Below, one piece after another: positions 1-7,004 of a stretch of DNA of 10,732 nt. Under the pieces are notes generated by a model. The model saw nothing but the letters and a program-made list of their open reading frames with translations, was not told the DNA's origin and did not search any database. A program made the position numbers and the translations under genes. The DNA is from Planctomycetota bacterium (GTDB taxonomy: Bacteria; Planctomycetota; Planctomycetia; Pirellulales; Thermoguttaceae), in contig JANXQG010000453.1 in assembly GCA_025356915.1 (NCBI GenBank), positions 1-10,732 on the forward strand, given 5' to 3'. The first letter of the stretch is position 1; every line of letters starts with the position of its first letter.

Positions 1-1124
1 TCATGAAGCTCGCGGATAAGTTCCGGACCCTGGGCGTGCGCGCCAACGCCGATACGCCCTCCGACGCCAAGATCGCCCGCGCGTTCGGGGCCGAAGGCAT
101 CGGGCTTTTCCGCACCGAGCACATGTTCTACGGCAAGGGCGCCGATGAACCGCTGTTCGCCCTGCGGAAGATGATCATGGTGATGGGCAAGAAGCCCAAA
201 GTCGCCAAGACCAGGGAAGCTCAGAAGGTGGAGGATGAGAAGGTTCTTGCCGAGTGCAAGGCTGCGGTCGATGAACTGTTCCCCTTCGTCAAGAAGAGCA
301 TCAAGGACACGCTGAAAGCGATGGACGGCTTGCCGGTAACGATTCGCTTGCTGGATCCGCCGCTCCACGAGTTCGTGCCGCAGGACAAGGCCGCCGTGGC
401 CCAACTGGCCGAGGCATTGAAGATGAAGCCGGCCGACATTAAGAAGCGCGGTGAAGAACTCCACGAGGTCAACCCCATGCTGGGCCATCGCGGCATCCGT
501 CTGGGGATCACCTATCCCGAAGTGACCGAGATGCAGATCCGCGCCATCTTCGAGGCGGCTGCCGAGTTGATCAAGGAGGGCAAGGACGCCAAGCCCGAGA
601 TCATGGTCCCCGTGACCTGCGATGTTAGTGAAATCGACGTCACCAAGGTGCTCACGGATCGCGTGCATGCCGAAGTGAAGCAGGCCACCGGCATCGACGT
701 GAAGTATCTCTATGGTACGATGATCGAGATTCCGCGGGCCTGTTTGCTCGCCGATCAGATGGCGAAGACGGCGCAGTTCTTCTCCTTCGGCACCAACGAC
801 CTCACGCAGATGACCTTCGGTTTCAGCCGCGACGACGTCGGAGGCTTCCTGCCGCATTATCTCAAGGACGGCATCCTCGAGGCCGACCCGTTCCAAACGA
901 TCGACCAGCCGGGCGTGGGCCAGTTGATCAAGATGGCGGTGGAGCGGGGTCGCGGCACGAAGCACGATCTGAAGATCGGCATCTGCGGCGAGCAAGGAGG
1001 CGATCCGGCTTCGGTCGAGTTCTGCTTCAAGACGGGTCTGAACTACGTCAGTTGCTCACCCTACCGCGTGCCGATTGCCCGTCTCGCGGCAGCCCATGCA
1101 GCCATCAAGGCCAAGGCCAAGTAA
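1..1124 (+). CDS. ppdK: Pyruvate, phosphate dikinase, C-terminal part (5' end outside window)
   Basis: Interconverts pyruvate + ATP + phosphate and PEP + AMP + pyrophosphate in the cytoplasm. Only the C-terminal PEP/pyruvate-binding TIM barrel is present; the frame is open through base 1, and the ATG at base 3 is internal, not a start. Counting from that ATG, family signatures appear in order: GIGLFRTEHMF near residue 32, IRLLDPPLHEFVP near 113, NPMLGHRGIRLGI near 157, MIEIPRACLLADQM near 242, SFGTNDLTQMTFGFSRDD near 262, ICGEQGGDP near 328, and the YVSCSPYRVPIARLAAA ending whose Cys351 matches the catalytic cysteine of the family. A Lys/Glu-rich stretch (roughly residues 62-85) between the FRTEHMF and LDPPLHEF motifs looks longer than in the clostridial enzyme as I remember it. 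The gene ends in an Ala/Lys tail and is followed by a strong terminator. The identification is very secure; the direction of flux cannot be read from sequence. Confidence 0.96.
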   Translation, partial: MKLADKFRTLGVRANADTPSDAKIARAFGAEGIGLFRTEHMFYGKGADEPLFALRKMIMVMGKKPKVAKTREAQKVEDEKVLAECKAAVDELFPFVKKSIKDTLKAMDGLPVTIRLLDPPLHEFVPQDKAAVAQLAEALKMKPADIKKRGEELHEVNPMLGHRGIRLGITYPEVTEMQIRAIFEAAAELIKEGKDAKPEIMVPVTCDVSEIDVTKVLTDRVHAEVKQATGIDVKYLYGTMIEIPRACLLADQMAKTAQFFSFGTNDLTQMTFGFSRDDVGGFLPHYLKDGILEADPFQTIDQPGVGQLIKMAVERGRGTKHDLKIGICGEQGGDPASVEFCFKTGLNYVSCSPYRVPIARLAAAHAAIKAKAK

Positions 1125-1154
1125 GCTGCTGGATATTACGATGAATTGAAGTTC

Positions 1155-1190
1155 GCCGCGCCTTTGCTTCCGCGAAGGCGCGGCTTTTTT
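1155..1190 (+). terminator. Intrinsic terminator after ppdK
   Basis: Arms GCCGCGCCTT (1155-1164) and AAGGCGCGGC (1175-1184) are perfect reverse complements. The stem can extend inward by a T-G, a G-C and a C-G pair, leaving a four-base TTCC loop. Six T residues follow directly (1185-1190). It lies 30 bases after the ppdK stop and should end that transcript. Confidence 0.9.
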
Positions 1191-1200
1191 CATTGGGAGT

Positions 1201-2113
1201 TTCCTTATCGGCGACTTCATGCGGCGCAACGTGATCGCACGGCAGATCGAGAAGGTGATCGAGGCATTGACCTCGCGATCTTTCAGCCGCGATGCCTTTG
1301 TCAAGAACCTCGAACACTTCTGCATTGCCATCGAGCGTGCTGCGGCACAAGTATCGCGAAGAGTTGAACTGCAATGAGCTGATGCTTCTGCCCTACTATG
1401 TCGCGTCGATGAACATCGAACATGCCTTTTGGGATGCCACCGGCGATTACGAAGCCTTCGAGGGGATATGCCTCGTGGACACCTTTGAAACGGCCGAGAA
1501 GACACAGCGCGCATTCGACGTTTTCAACGGGGCCAACACAGCGCGGGTCCAGCAACAGCGCAAAGCACCCATCAAAGTCATCGTCGCCAACCCCCCCTAC
1601 AATGCTGGACAGATCCAAGAGAACGACAATAACAAGAATCGAAAGTACGAGGAAATCGATCGGCGGGTTCGCGTGACCTACGCTGCCGACTCCCAGGCCA
1701 CGCTGGTCCGCAAGCTCAGCGATCCGTATGTGAAGGCGATCCGCTTTGCGGCCGACCGCATCGGAGACGCGGGTGTCGTTTGTTACGTCAACAACGACAG
1801 TTTCGTGGCCGAAAAATCGTTCGATGGCATGAGAAAACACCTCGGCAAGGATCGCGACTCCATCCGCTATAATGAATTCCTCTCGCTGGCCGGAATACCT
1901 CAAGAGACGTTCGATTATCGCCTCGGCAATCGATCCGCGCTAGAGTGGGTGATTGACCAATACCGCGTCACACGCGACGAGCATGGCAAAATCACCAGCG
2001 ACCCGAACCGTGACGACGACGAGCAATACATTGTGCGTCTTGTCGGCCAAGTAATCACCGTGAGCCTGGAGACGCGCAGGATCGTCGCCGGCTTGCCACC
2101 CTTTACGATTTGA
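1201..2113 (+). pseudogene. Remnant of a type ISP restriction-modification protein (helicase / N6-adenine methyltransferase)
   Basis: Two reading frames together resemble pieces of one large family of helicase-methyltransferase fusions. Frame 1 (1201-1374) encodes a stretch with RRNVIARQIEKVIEAL and NLEHFCIAIERAA, then stops at 1375. Frame 2 is homologous from about 1337, with LLPYYVASMNIEHAF, FEGICLVDTF and the motif IV NPPY of adenine-N6 methyltransferases (about 1587-1598), followed by NAGQIQENDNNKNRKY. The C-terminal part has YRLGNRSALEWVIDQY and EYIVRLVGQV-like residues and stops at 2111-2113. Compared with the family as I know it, three parts are missing: the whole nuclease/helicase N-terminus; about 100 residues including the SAM-binding motif I (junction about 1333-1350, with a frame change); and the target-recognition region (junction about 1844-1870, in frame). 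It cannot be an active methyltransferase. An ATG at 1292 could start a 273-residue ORF, but its first 15 codons do not look like the family. Confidence 0.85.
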
Positions 2114-2135
2114 TAAACGGGTCATTTCAGCAGCG

Positions 2136-2159
2136 GGGGGCATGGAAACAGGGGGCATG
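2136..2159 (+). repeat. Two copies of GGGGGCATG, 15 bases apart
   Basis: GGGGGCATG occurs at 2136-2144 and again at 2151-2159, in the spacer between the restriction-modification remnant and the methyltransferase gene. The second copy overlaps the putative -35 element. It may be a short operator-like direct repeat, or debris of the decayed locus. No function is established. Confidence 0.4.
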
Positions 2160-2185
2160 ACGACGACAGCCCCAGCGGTTAGAAT
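2157..2185 (+). promoter_or_regulatory. Candidate sigma70-type promoter for the methyltransferase gene
   Basis: ATGACG (2157-2162, 4 of 6 matches to TTGACA) and TAGAAT (2180-2185, 5 of 6 matches to TATAAT) are separated by 17 bases. Transcription would begin about 2192, giving a leader of about 27 bases to the TTG start. It is placed sensibly between a dead gene and a live one, but this is by eye only. Confidence 0.4.
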
Positions 2186-2218
2186 GAATCGCTTTCAGCC
2201 CCTCAGGAGACTGCTGCA

Positions 2219-3007
2219 TTGAAACCGATTGTTGGCGACTGGTACGATCACCCGGAATACTATGACCTCTCGCTTCGCGACGAAACGCCCCAGGAGGCAA
2301 AATTCATCGAAGCGGCTTGCGGGAAGTATTGCGATTTTCCCGTGCATCGGCTGGTGGAGCCGGCCTGCGGCTCGGGACGGCTGGTAGTCGAAATGGCTGC
2401 CCGCGGTTACCAGGTGACTGGCCTGGATCTGAACGAGAAGACATTGGATTTCCTGCGAAAGCGGTTGAAGCGGCGAAAACTCCGCGCCGAGGTTCTCCTG
2501 GCCGACATGACGGAATTCACCCTGTCTCAGCCGGCCGATGCTGCTTTCTGCCTCTTGAACAGCTTTCGGCACCTGTTGACTGAAGCGGCCGCCAAGAGTC
2601 ACCTCGAAGCCGTGGCTCAGAACCTACGGCCGGGCGGGATCTATATTCTCGGGCTGCATCTCGTGCCGCCCGACGCCTACGAAAATGCTATCGAACGCTG
2701 GCGGAGCAGCCAGGGAAAGACGCAAATCAGCACCGATTTGCGTGTCACCGCGACCGATCGGCGCCGCCGCATCGAGACGCTGCAAGTTTCGCTCCTGGTG
2801 CGCCGCAGCGAAAAGCTTTGGCGATTCCGCAGCAAGTTCGATCTGCGGCTGTACACGGCCCCGCAGTTCCGCAAGCTCTTGGCCAGCGTACCGGCCTTTG
2901 AACTCTGCAACGTGTACGATTTCTGGTACGAGATTGACGAACCGCAGAAGTTCAACAACGAAATCTCGGATACGGTGTTTATTCTGCGGAAGAGGATTGC
3001 AAAATGA
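2219..3007 (+). CDS. Class I SAM-dependent methyltransferase
   Basis: Predicted soluble 262-residue methyltransferase with a Rossmann fold; the substrate cannot be told from sequence. Motif I is LVEPACGSGR (residues 45-54). The acidic residue ending strand 2 is in GLDLNEKTL (Asp69). A post-I region VLLADMTEF is near residue 93, and LRPGGIYILGLHL near 136 corresponds to the motif preceding strand 5. The C-terminal third (IETLQVSLLVRR, RLYTAPQFRKLL, YDFWYEID) resembles small-molecule or unassigned methyltransferases with a beta-rich insertion. The start chosen is TTG at 2219 because AGGAG (2205-2209) lies nine bases upstream and the sequence MKPIVGDWYDHPEYYD fits the usual Y-D-x-P-x-Y-Y start of such enzymes; there is no ATG nearby in frame. 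The gene follows a candidate promoter and is separated by an 88-base repetitive spacer from the HAD gene. Confidence 0.85.
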   Translation: MKPIVGDWYDHPEYYDLSLRDETPQEAKFIEAACGKYCDFPVHRLVEPACGSGRLVVEMAARGYQVTGLDLNEKTLDFLRKRLKRRKLRAEVLLADMTEFTLSQPADAAFCLLNSFRHLLTEAAAKSHLEAVAQNLRPGGIYILGLHLVPPDAYENAIERWRSSQGKTQISTDLRVTATDRRRRIETLQVSLLVRRSEKLWRFRSKFDLRLYTAPQFRKLLASVPAFELCNVYDFWYEIDEPQKFNNEISDTVFILRKRIAK

Positions 3008-3087
3008 AAAAAGCAAATTGCAAATTGCTACCGTCATTCCATCCCATCCCCCAATTTTCATTTTGCAATTTACAATTTGCAATTTGC
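2996..3087. repeat. AT-rich spacer with two interleaved 15-base inverted repeats
   Basis: Two perfect inverted pairs are present. Pair A is 2996-3010 (ATTGCAAAATGAAAA) with 3055-3069. Pair B is 3013-3027 (GCAAATTGCAAATTG) with 3073-3087. The order is A-B-A'-B', so the two hairpins exclude each other unless a pseudoknot forms. The right half also holds three 7-base CAATTTR units (about 3066-3086). Left arm A covers the stop codon of the methyltransferase (3005-3007). The AT-rich, low-complexity composition contrasts sharply with the genes on both sides. It may be a dispersed intergenic repeat or an RNA element; there is no T-tract to make it a standard terminator. Confidence 0.7.
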
Positions 3088-3095
3088 CCCCCCCC

Positions 3096-3578
3096 ATGTT
3101 AGGTTTCCTTGCCCCTCATTACCGCATCGCCAGTGTTCTGGAGCTTACTCCCGAGCGGCTTCGGGGGCTGGGTCTGGAAAATTTGCTTCTGGACGCCGAC
3201 TGCACGCTGAAACGCTACCGTAGCGAGCAGTCTGCTCCAGGCGTGGCCGAGTGGCTCGATACCTTGCGGCAAGCTGGCTTTGGGCTTTGCTTGGTCTCCA
3301 ACGGACTTGGCGAGCGAATCGGGCAATTCGCCGAGCGTGTCGGTCTCCCCTTTGTGGCCAGGGCCTTGAAGCCGCTTCCCCTGGGCTGCCACCGCGCTAT
3401 GCGAAAAATGGGTTATCGTCGCGAGAGTACCGCCATGGTGGGGGACCAGCTTTTCGCCGACATCATGGCAGGTCGGTTGGCAGGATTGACGACCTTTTTA
3501 GTGGATCCGATCCATCCGGAAGAGGAGCCATGGTTCACGCGACTTAAACGCGGTCCCGAGCGATGGTTGTTGCGATAA
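3096..3578 (+). CDS. YqeG-like HAD family phosphatase (subfamily IIIA)
   Basis: Predicted 160-residue cytoplasmic phosphohydrolase of the HAD superfamily. All four catalytic motifs are visible: DADCT (Asp33 nucleophile and Asp35 acid/base), LVSNG (Ser68), Lys92 in ALKPLP, and VGDQLFADI (Asp117, Asp122). The short cap-less layout, the N-terminal LAPHYRIASVLELTPERL and the VDPIHPEE near residue 137 fit the YqeG group, whose substrate is poorly known. In motif I, Ala and Cys take the place of the Leu and Asn of the usual DLDNT. The start is the ATG at 3096; there is no Shine-Dalgarno sequence, and nine C residues (3087-3095) directly precede it. The frame is open far upstream, but that part only translates the methyltransferase gene and repeat out of frame. 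Confidence 0.85.
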   Translation: MLGFLAPHYRIASVLELTPERLRGLGLENLLLDADCTLKRYRSEQSAPGVAEWLDTLRQAGFGLCLVSNGLGERIGQFAERVGLPFVARALKPLPLGCHRAMRKMGYRRESTAMVGDQLFADIMAGRLAGLTTFLVDPIHPEEEPWFTRLKRGPERWLLR

Positions 3579-3586
3579 TTTCTCGC

Positions 3587-3615
3587 TTGACATTTGGGCC
3601 TGTACCGTGTCGAAT
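3587..3615 (+). promoter_or_regulatory. Candidate sigma70-type promoter for the pseudopilin gene
   Basis: A perfect TTGACA (3587-3592) is followed after 17 bases by TCGAAT (3610-3615, 4 of 6 matches to TATAAT). The predicted start near 3622 leaves a 65-base leader before the ATG at 3688. It begins just after the HAD stop codon, so the pseudopilin gene is probably its own transcription unit. Confidence 0.45.
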
Positions 3616-3687
3616 GTAATAAGGGCGGTTTGGGCCGGAAGTGCAGGGCAACAAGGCACACGGTTCGCCATCCCGGGGAGGCTCTCT

Positions 3688-4884
3688 ATGTATTTGCGGC
3701 CCAATTCTTCGTTCTTCCCGGTCATTATTGGCCGGCGGAGAGGTTTCACACTCGTTGAGGTTCTCGTCGCCACCACATTGACTCTGATCCTCATGACCGC
3801 CGTGGTAACGGTCTTCGGAGGAGTCGGTGACGGCATTGCCAAGTCCCGGCGGGCATTGGAGCAGTTTGATCGCCTCCGCACGGCAGCCCAACAGCTTCGC
3901 GTGGATTTGCAAGGGGTGACGGTAACGATGGACGGCCGTGCGGTGCGTCCGGAGGAGAATCAAGGGTATTTTGAGGTGATCAAAAGCGACTCAGACGCAG
4001 GCGCCGATCCGACCGCGATCAAGCGCGGTAACATCGTGATGTTTACCGCCCGCAATGCCGCCCGGCTGTTCACGGGCCGATGTCAGGCAGACCGCATTCA
4101 ATCGGATGTGGCCGAGGTGGCTTGGTTTGTTCGTGGGAATACGTTGCACCGTCGAGTGTTGTTAGTCGTTCCAGGCATAGCTTCGACCATAGCAAACTCC
4201 GCCAAGGGCACTTTCTATGCCAACTACGATATCTCAGCCCATTACGCAAACAATCAGGTCGTGCCGAACAGCCTCGCCGATTTGACCAAGCGAGAGAACC
4301 GCTACGCGCACCCAGCGTCCACCTACCCCTTCAATGCCAGCGTCTGGGGATCGCTGGGGCTTCCCACGTTGAACGAATGCTCATCGACTTGGATGGCCGG
4401 TTGGGTCAATGGTTCCACACCTCCACCCGCAGGTGGAGGAGCTGGAGGAAACGTCGACCTGTGGGACAGCGCGAGTATTCAAAAAGGCGCTCTTAAAGAA
4501 GATGCCTTGGGGACCGGCACTCGGGTGGCCGACGATGTGGTGTTGAAGAATGTGATCGGCTTTGATGTCAAGATCTGGCAGCCAGCGGCCGGCGGTGCCG
4601 GGAGTTACGTTGACCTGGGATACGACTCGGGTTGCTGGAGTTATGAAAATGAGGGAATCTACAACATTGACAATTCCGGCAACCCTCCTACGAATGTGCC
4701 GAATGCCGGCCAGTTTACCAACGGCTTGGCCGACAAGGGCGGCGTCGTTGACAACGACAGCGAACGGCTCACCACGCCGCCCCCGTTTCCGCTCCGCGGC
4801 ATCCAGATCAAGATCCGCTGCTTCGAGCCTGATAGCCGACTGATCCGCGAGATCACCATCGAGCAGGACTTCCTACCGAAATAG
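3688..4884 (+). CDS. Prepilin-type N-terminal cleavage/methylation domain protein (pseudopilin, GspJ/PilW-like)
   Basis: Predicted 398-residue type II secretion or type IV pilus-like minor pseudopilin, anchored in the inner membrane and projecting outward. The leader ends in GRRRG; prepilin peptidase should cut between Gly19 and Phe20, leaving FTLVE with Glu24 at position +5, followed by a hydrophobic helix to about residue 45. The helix continues into an amphipathic stretch (RRALEQFDRLRTAAQQLRVDL). The rest is a large, mostly beta, exported domain with a Pro/Gly linker (STPPPAGGGAGG, near residue 243). The C-terminal GIQIKIRCFEPDSRLIREITIEQDF ending is split by family resemblance into a core strand and tail, as in GspJ/PilW-like proteins. 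The start at 3688 is preferred over ATG 3607 because GGGGAGG (3675-3681) sits six bases upstream and the leader length is then normal. No other pilus gene is nearby. Confidence 0.85.
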   Translation: MYLRPNSSFFPVIIGRRRGFTLVEVLVATTLTLILMTAVVTVFGGVGDGIAKSRRALEQFDRLRTAAQQLRVDLQGVTVTMDGRAVRPEENQGYFEVIKSDSDAGADPTAIKRGNIVMFTARNAARLFTGRCQADRIQSDVAEVAWFVRGNTLHRRVLLVVPGIASTIANSAKGTFYANYDISAHYANNQVVPNSLADLTKRENRYAHPASTYPFNASVWGSLGLPTLNECSSTWMAGWVNGSTPPPAGGGAGGNVDLWDSASIQKGALKEDALGTGTRVADDVVLKNVIGFDVKIWQPAAGGAGSYVDLGYDSGCWSYENEGIYNIDNSGNPPTNVPNAGQFTNGLADKGGVVDNDSERLTTPPPFPLRGIQIKIRCFEPDSRLIREITIEQDFLPK

Positions 4885-4911
4885 ACCCGCTCAATTTGAA
4901 GTGTTTATACT
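4882..4911 (+). promoter_or_regulatory. Candidate promoter of the oxidoreductase operon
   Basis: TAGACC (4882-4887, 4 of 6 matches) overlaps the pseudopilin stop codon. TATACT (4906-4911, 5 of 6 matches) follows after 18 bases. Transcription would start near 4918, about 27 bases before the first gene. A second -10-like GATAAT (4913-4918) has no matching -35. No terminator was seen between the pseudopilin gene and this operon, so read-through is possible. Confidence 0.4.
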
Positions 4912-4944
4912 GGATAATCTCAGCATTGTGGGAAAGGTGTCGGC

Positions 4945-5532
4945 ATGGCGAGTGAACTGATCGAAATCCGGTGGCACGGCCGCGGAGGCCAAGGCGCGAA
5001 GACCGCCGCTCAACTTGTGGCCCAGGTCGCCCTGGAAGAGGGGCGATTCAGTCAAGGCTTCCCCGAGTACGGCCCGGAGCGCATGGGTGCCCCAATTCGG
5101 GGATTCACCCGCGTGAGCGACGCGCCGATCCGCCTCCACTGCGCCATTGAACGGCCCGACGTGGTCGTCGTGCTGGACGACACGCTGATCGGCATGCCGT
5201 CTATCACCGAGGGTGCCGATCACAAGACAATCTTCGTGATCAACACCATGCTGGCGGCCAGCGAAATCGGCGACAAGCTCAAAGGCGCGGGGGGCAAACC
5301 GGTGGGCACGTTGTACTGCATCGATGCCACCACAATTTCGATCGACGAACTCGGGCGTCCCATGCCGAACACGCCCATGATCGGTGCCCTGGTTAAAGCC
5401 ACCGCCTGTATCTCCATCAGCGCGCTGAAGAAAGACATTCAAAAGAAGTTCCTCGCCAAGTTCGGCGAGCGCGTGGTGCGAGGCAATATCCGCGCCATCG
5501 AGCGTGCCTATGAGGAGGTGCAGACATCGTGA
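4945..5532 (+). CDS. porC: 2-oxoacid:ferredoxin oxidoreductase, gamma subunit
   Basis: Gamma subunit (195 residues) of the four-subunit pyruvate/2-oxoacid:ferredoxin oxidoreductase, which turns a 2-oxoacid and CoA into acyl-CoA, CO2 and reduced ferredoxin. The family's opening signature HGRGGQGAKTAAQ is at residues 11-23, followed by FPEYGPERMGAPIRGFTRV (about 39-57) and IERPDVVVVLD (about 68-78); the C-terminal NTPMIGALVKA is also typical. The length matches the family. GGAAAGG (4931-4937) lies seven bases before the ATG. It is the first gene of the operon, and its stop overlaps the delta-subunit start by four bases. Assignment to the family is secure. Pyruvate is the favoured substrate, with 2-oxoisovalerate as the alternative. 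Confidence 0.93.
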   Translation: MASELIEIRWHGRGGQGAKTAAQLVAQVALEEGRFSQGFPEYGPERMGAPIRGFTRVSDAPIRLHCAIERPDVVVVLDDTLIGMPSITEGADHKTIFVINTMLAASEIGDKLKGAGGKPVGTLYCIDATTISIDELGRPMPNTPMIGALVKATACISISALKKDIQKKFLAKFGERVVRGNIRAIERAYEEVQTS

Positions 5533-5816
5533 GCGAATTGCTTGGTTGGAAAGACATGCCCATCGGCGGGATCATCTTCGAGTCGGGGAGCAGCCAACGC
5601 TACGTGACGGGCGGTTGGCGAACGTACAAACCAGTCCACGCCCAGGATCGTTGCGTTCATTGCCTTCGCTGCTGGATACTGTGCCCGGACTCTGCGGTAC
5701 TGGTCGAGAACGGCCGTCTGGTCGGGTTCGACTACGATCACTGCAAGGGCTGCGGGATATGTGCCCGGGAATGTCCGGCCAAGTGTCGCGCGATTGAGAT
5801 GGAACTTGACAGGTAG
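5529..5816 (+). CDS. porD: 2-oxoacid:ferredoxin oxidoreductase, delta subunit (2x[4Fe-4S] ferredoxin-like)
   Basis: Small electron-transfer subunit (95 residues) carrying electrons from the catalytic subunits to external ferredoxin. It has two complete CxxCxxCxxxCP motifs: Cys42, 45, 48 and 52, and Cys72, 75, 78 and 82, each followed by Pro, for two [4Fe-4S] clusters. The N-terminus (GWKDMPIGGI, GGWRTYKPV) is the usual delta-subunit extension. The start is GTG at 5529, chosen because it overlaps the gamma stop (GTGA) and GAGGAGG (5512-5518) lies ten bases upstream. Translational coupling with gamma is likely. The alpha gene begins four bases after the stop. Confidence 0.94.
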   Translation: MSELLGWKDMPIGGIIFESGSSQRYVTGGWRTYKPVHAQDRCVHCLRCWILCPDSAVLVENGRLVGFDYDHCKGCGICARECPAKCRAIEMELDR

Positions 5817-5820
5817 CCGC

Positions 5821-6996
5821 ATGAACAAACGAGTGCCCCTAACCGGGAACGACGCGGGCGCCGAGGCCCTGAAGGACGTGAATCCCGACGTGGCCGCGGT
5901 GTTCCCCATCACGCCGCAGACCGAGTTGATGCACCAGTTTGCGTCCTACGTCCACGACGGCGTGGTGGACACGGAATTGATCCTGGTCGAATCGGAGCAC
6001 AGCGCCCAGAGCGCGTGTTTTGGCGCAGCGTCAGCCGGAGCGCGCACCGTCACGGCCACTTCGTCGCAGGGCTTGTTGCTGATGGCCGAAATCTGCGCCA
6101 TTACCGCCGCCACGCGGCTGCCGGTGGTCATGCCGGTCGTCAACCGGGCAATCAGTGCGCCGGTCAATATCGGCTGCGACCATAGCGACTCGATGTTCCT
6201 CCGCGACGCCGGCTGGATCCAGTTGTACTGCGAAAACAGCCAGGAAGTCTACGACACGGTGGTCCAGGCGTTTCGGATCGGCGAGCACAAAGACGTGCTC
6301 CTACCGGTCATGGTGTGCCTCGACGGCTTCATCATCAGCCATACCATGGAGGGCGTGGAATTGATCGGGCCGGAGGCTGCGAGGCAGTTCGTGGGCGAGT
6401 ACGACGCAGCCTTCCGTTTGCTCGACACTGCCAAGCCGATTACCGTCGGTCCGCTGCACCTGACCGATTACTACTTCGAGTGCAAGCGTCAGGTGGTCGA
6501 GGCCATGGCGACCGCACGGAGGGTCATCGTCGAAGTGGGCAAGGAGTACGGCCGCTTGACCGGCCGGGAGTATGCCCTTTTCGAGCCGTATCGCCTGGAC
6601 GATGCCGAGGTGGCGATCATCGCCCTAGGCTCGACCTGCGGCACGGCCAAGGTAGCGGCGGATCGGGCTCGGGAAAAAGGCCTCCGGGCCGGCGTGCTGA
6701 AACTGCGGTCTTTTCGGCCCTTCCCGGGCGAAGAAATCGCCGAAGCCCTCCGGCATGTCGGCGCGGTCGCCGTGTTGGATCGATCGATCTCCTACGGGCT
6801 TCCGGGCGGGCCGCTGTTCCACGAAGTCCGATCGTTTGCCAACGGAGGCGCGGTGCTGGTGAGCTACGTGTACGGCCTTGGCGGCCGAGACATCACACCC
6901 AGCGACCTGCAATGCGTGTTTGCCGAACTGGCTGCAAGGCGGCAGTCCGGCGAGTCGGACGGAGTCTTTCGGTATATTGGTTTGAGGGAGTCGTAG
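5821..6996 (+). CDS. porA: 2-oxoacid:ferredoxin oxidoreductase, alpha subunit
   Basis: Alpha subunit (391 residues), holding the pyrimidine-binding thiamine-diphosphate domain and the transketolase C-terminal domain. Signatures: TGNDAGAEAL at 8-17, FPITPQTEL at 28-36, VESEHSAQSACFGAASAGAR from 56, TATSSQGLLLMAEI near 76, NRAISAPVNI near 106, and GWIQLYCENSQE near 129. The second domain begins near residue 256 (VAIIALGSTCGTAKVA), with LKLRSFRPFP and VLDRSISYGLPGG downstream. The DHSDSMFLRD, CENSQE and DGFIISHTMEGVEL segments look closest to pyruvate-type PorA, but VorA-type enzymes share many of these features, so substrate is inferred. The ATG at 5821 is chosen because it lies just after the delta stop; the upstream in-frame ATG would cover the delta gene. 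The Shine-Dalgarno is weak, so coupling to delta translation is probable. Confidence 0.94.
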   Translation: MNKRVPLTGNDAGAEALKDVNPDVAAVFPITPQTELMHQFASYVHDGVVDTELILVESEHSAQSACFGAASAGARTVTATSSQGLLLMAEICAITAATRLPVVMPVVNRAISAPVNIGCDHSDSMFLRDAGWIQLYCENSQEVYDTVVQAFRIGEHKDVLLPVMVCLDGFIISHTMEGVELIGPEAARQFVGEYDAAFRLLDTAKPITVGPLHLTDYYFECKRQVVEAMATARRVIVEVGKEYGRLTGREYALFEPYRLDDAEVAIIALGSTCGTAKVAADRAREKGLRAGVLKLRSFRPFPGEEIAEALRHVGAVAVLDRSISYGLPGGPLFHEVRSFANGGAVLVSYVYGLGGRDITPSDLQCVFAELAARRQSGESDGVFRYIGLRES

Positions 6997-7004
6997 GAAA
7001 ATCC

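Noticed and set aside
1301..1903. 200-codon open frame on the - strand
   Set aside because: It is antisense to the recognisable methyltransferase remnant, including NPPY, and shows no family features.
2996..3087. CRISPR-like array suggested by the short AT-rich repeats
   Set aside because: The units are about 7 bases and low-complexity, with no spacers of regular size and no cas genes.
2685..3095. Possible N-terminal extension of the HAD protein
   Set aside because: It translates the methyltransferase gene out of frame and then the AT-rich repeat; the HAD fold is complete from 3096.
3607..3687. Earlier ATG for the pseudopilin
   Set aside because: It would give an overlong leader before GFTLVE and overlaps the -10 region; ATG 3688 has a strong ribosome binding site.
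4891..5442. 183-codon open frame on the - strand
   Set aside because: It is antisense to the gamma subunit and has no recognisable features.
6315..7004. Possible N-terminal extension of the beta subunit
   Set aside because: It is an Arg-rich out-of-frame translation of alpha. The family starts near ATG 7005, with a suitable AGGA upstream.
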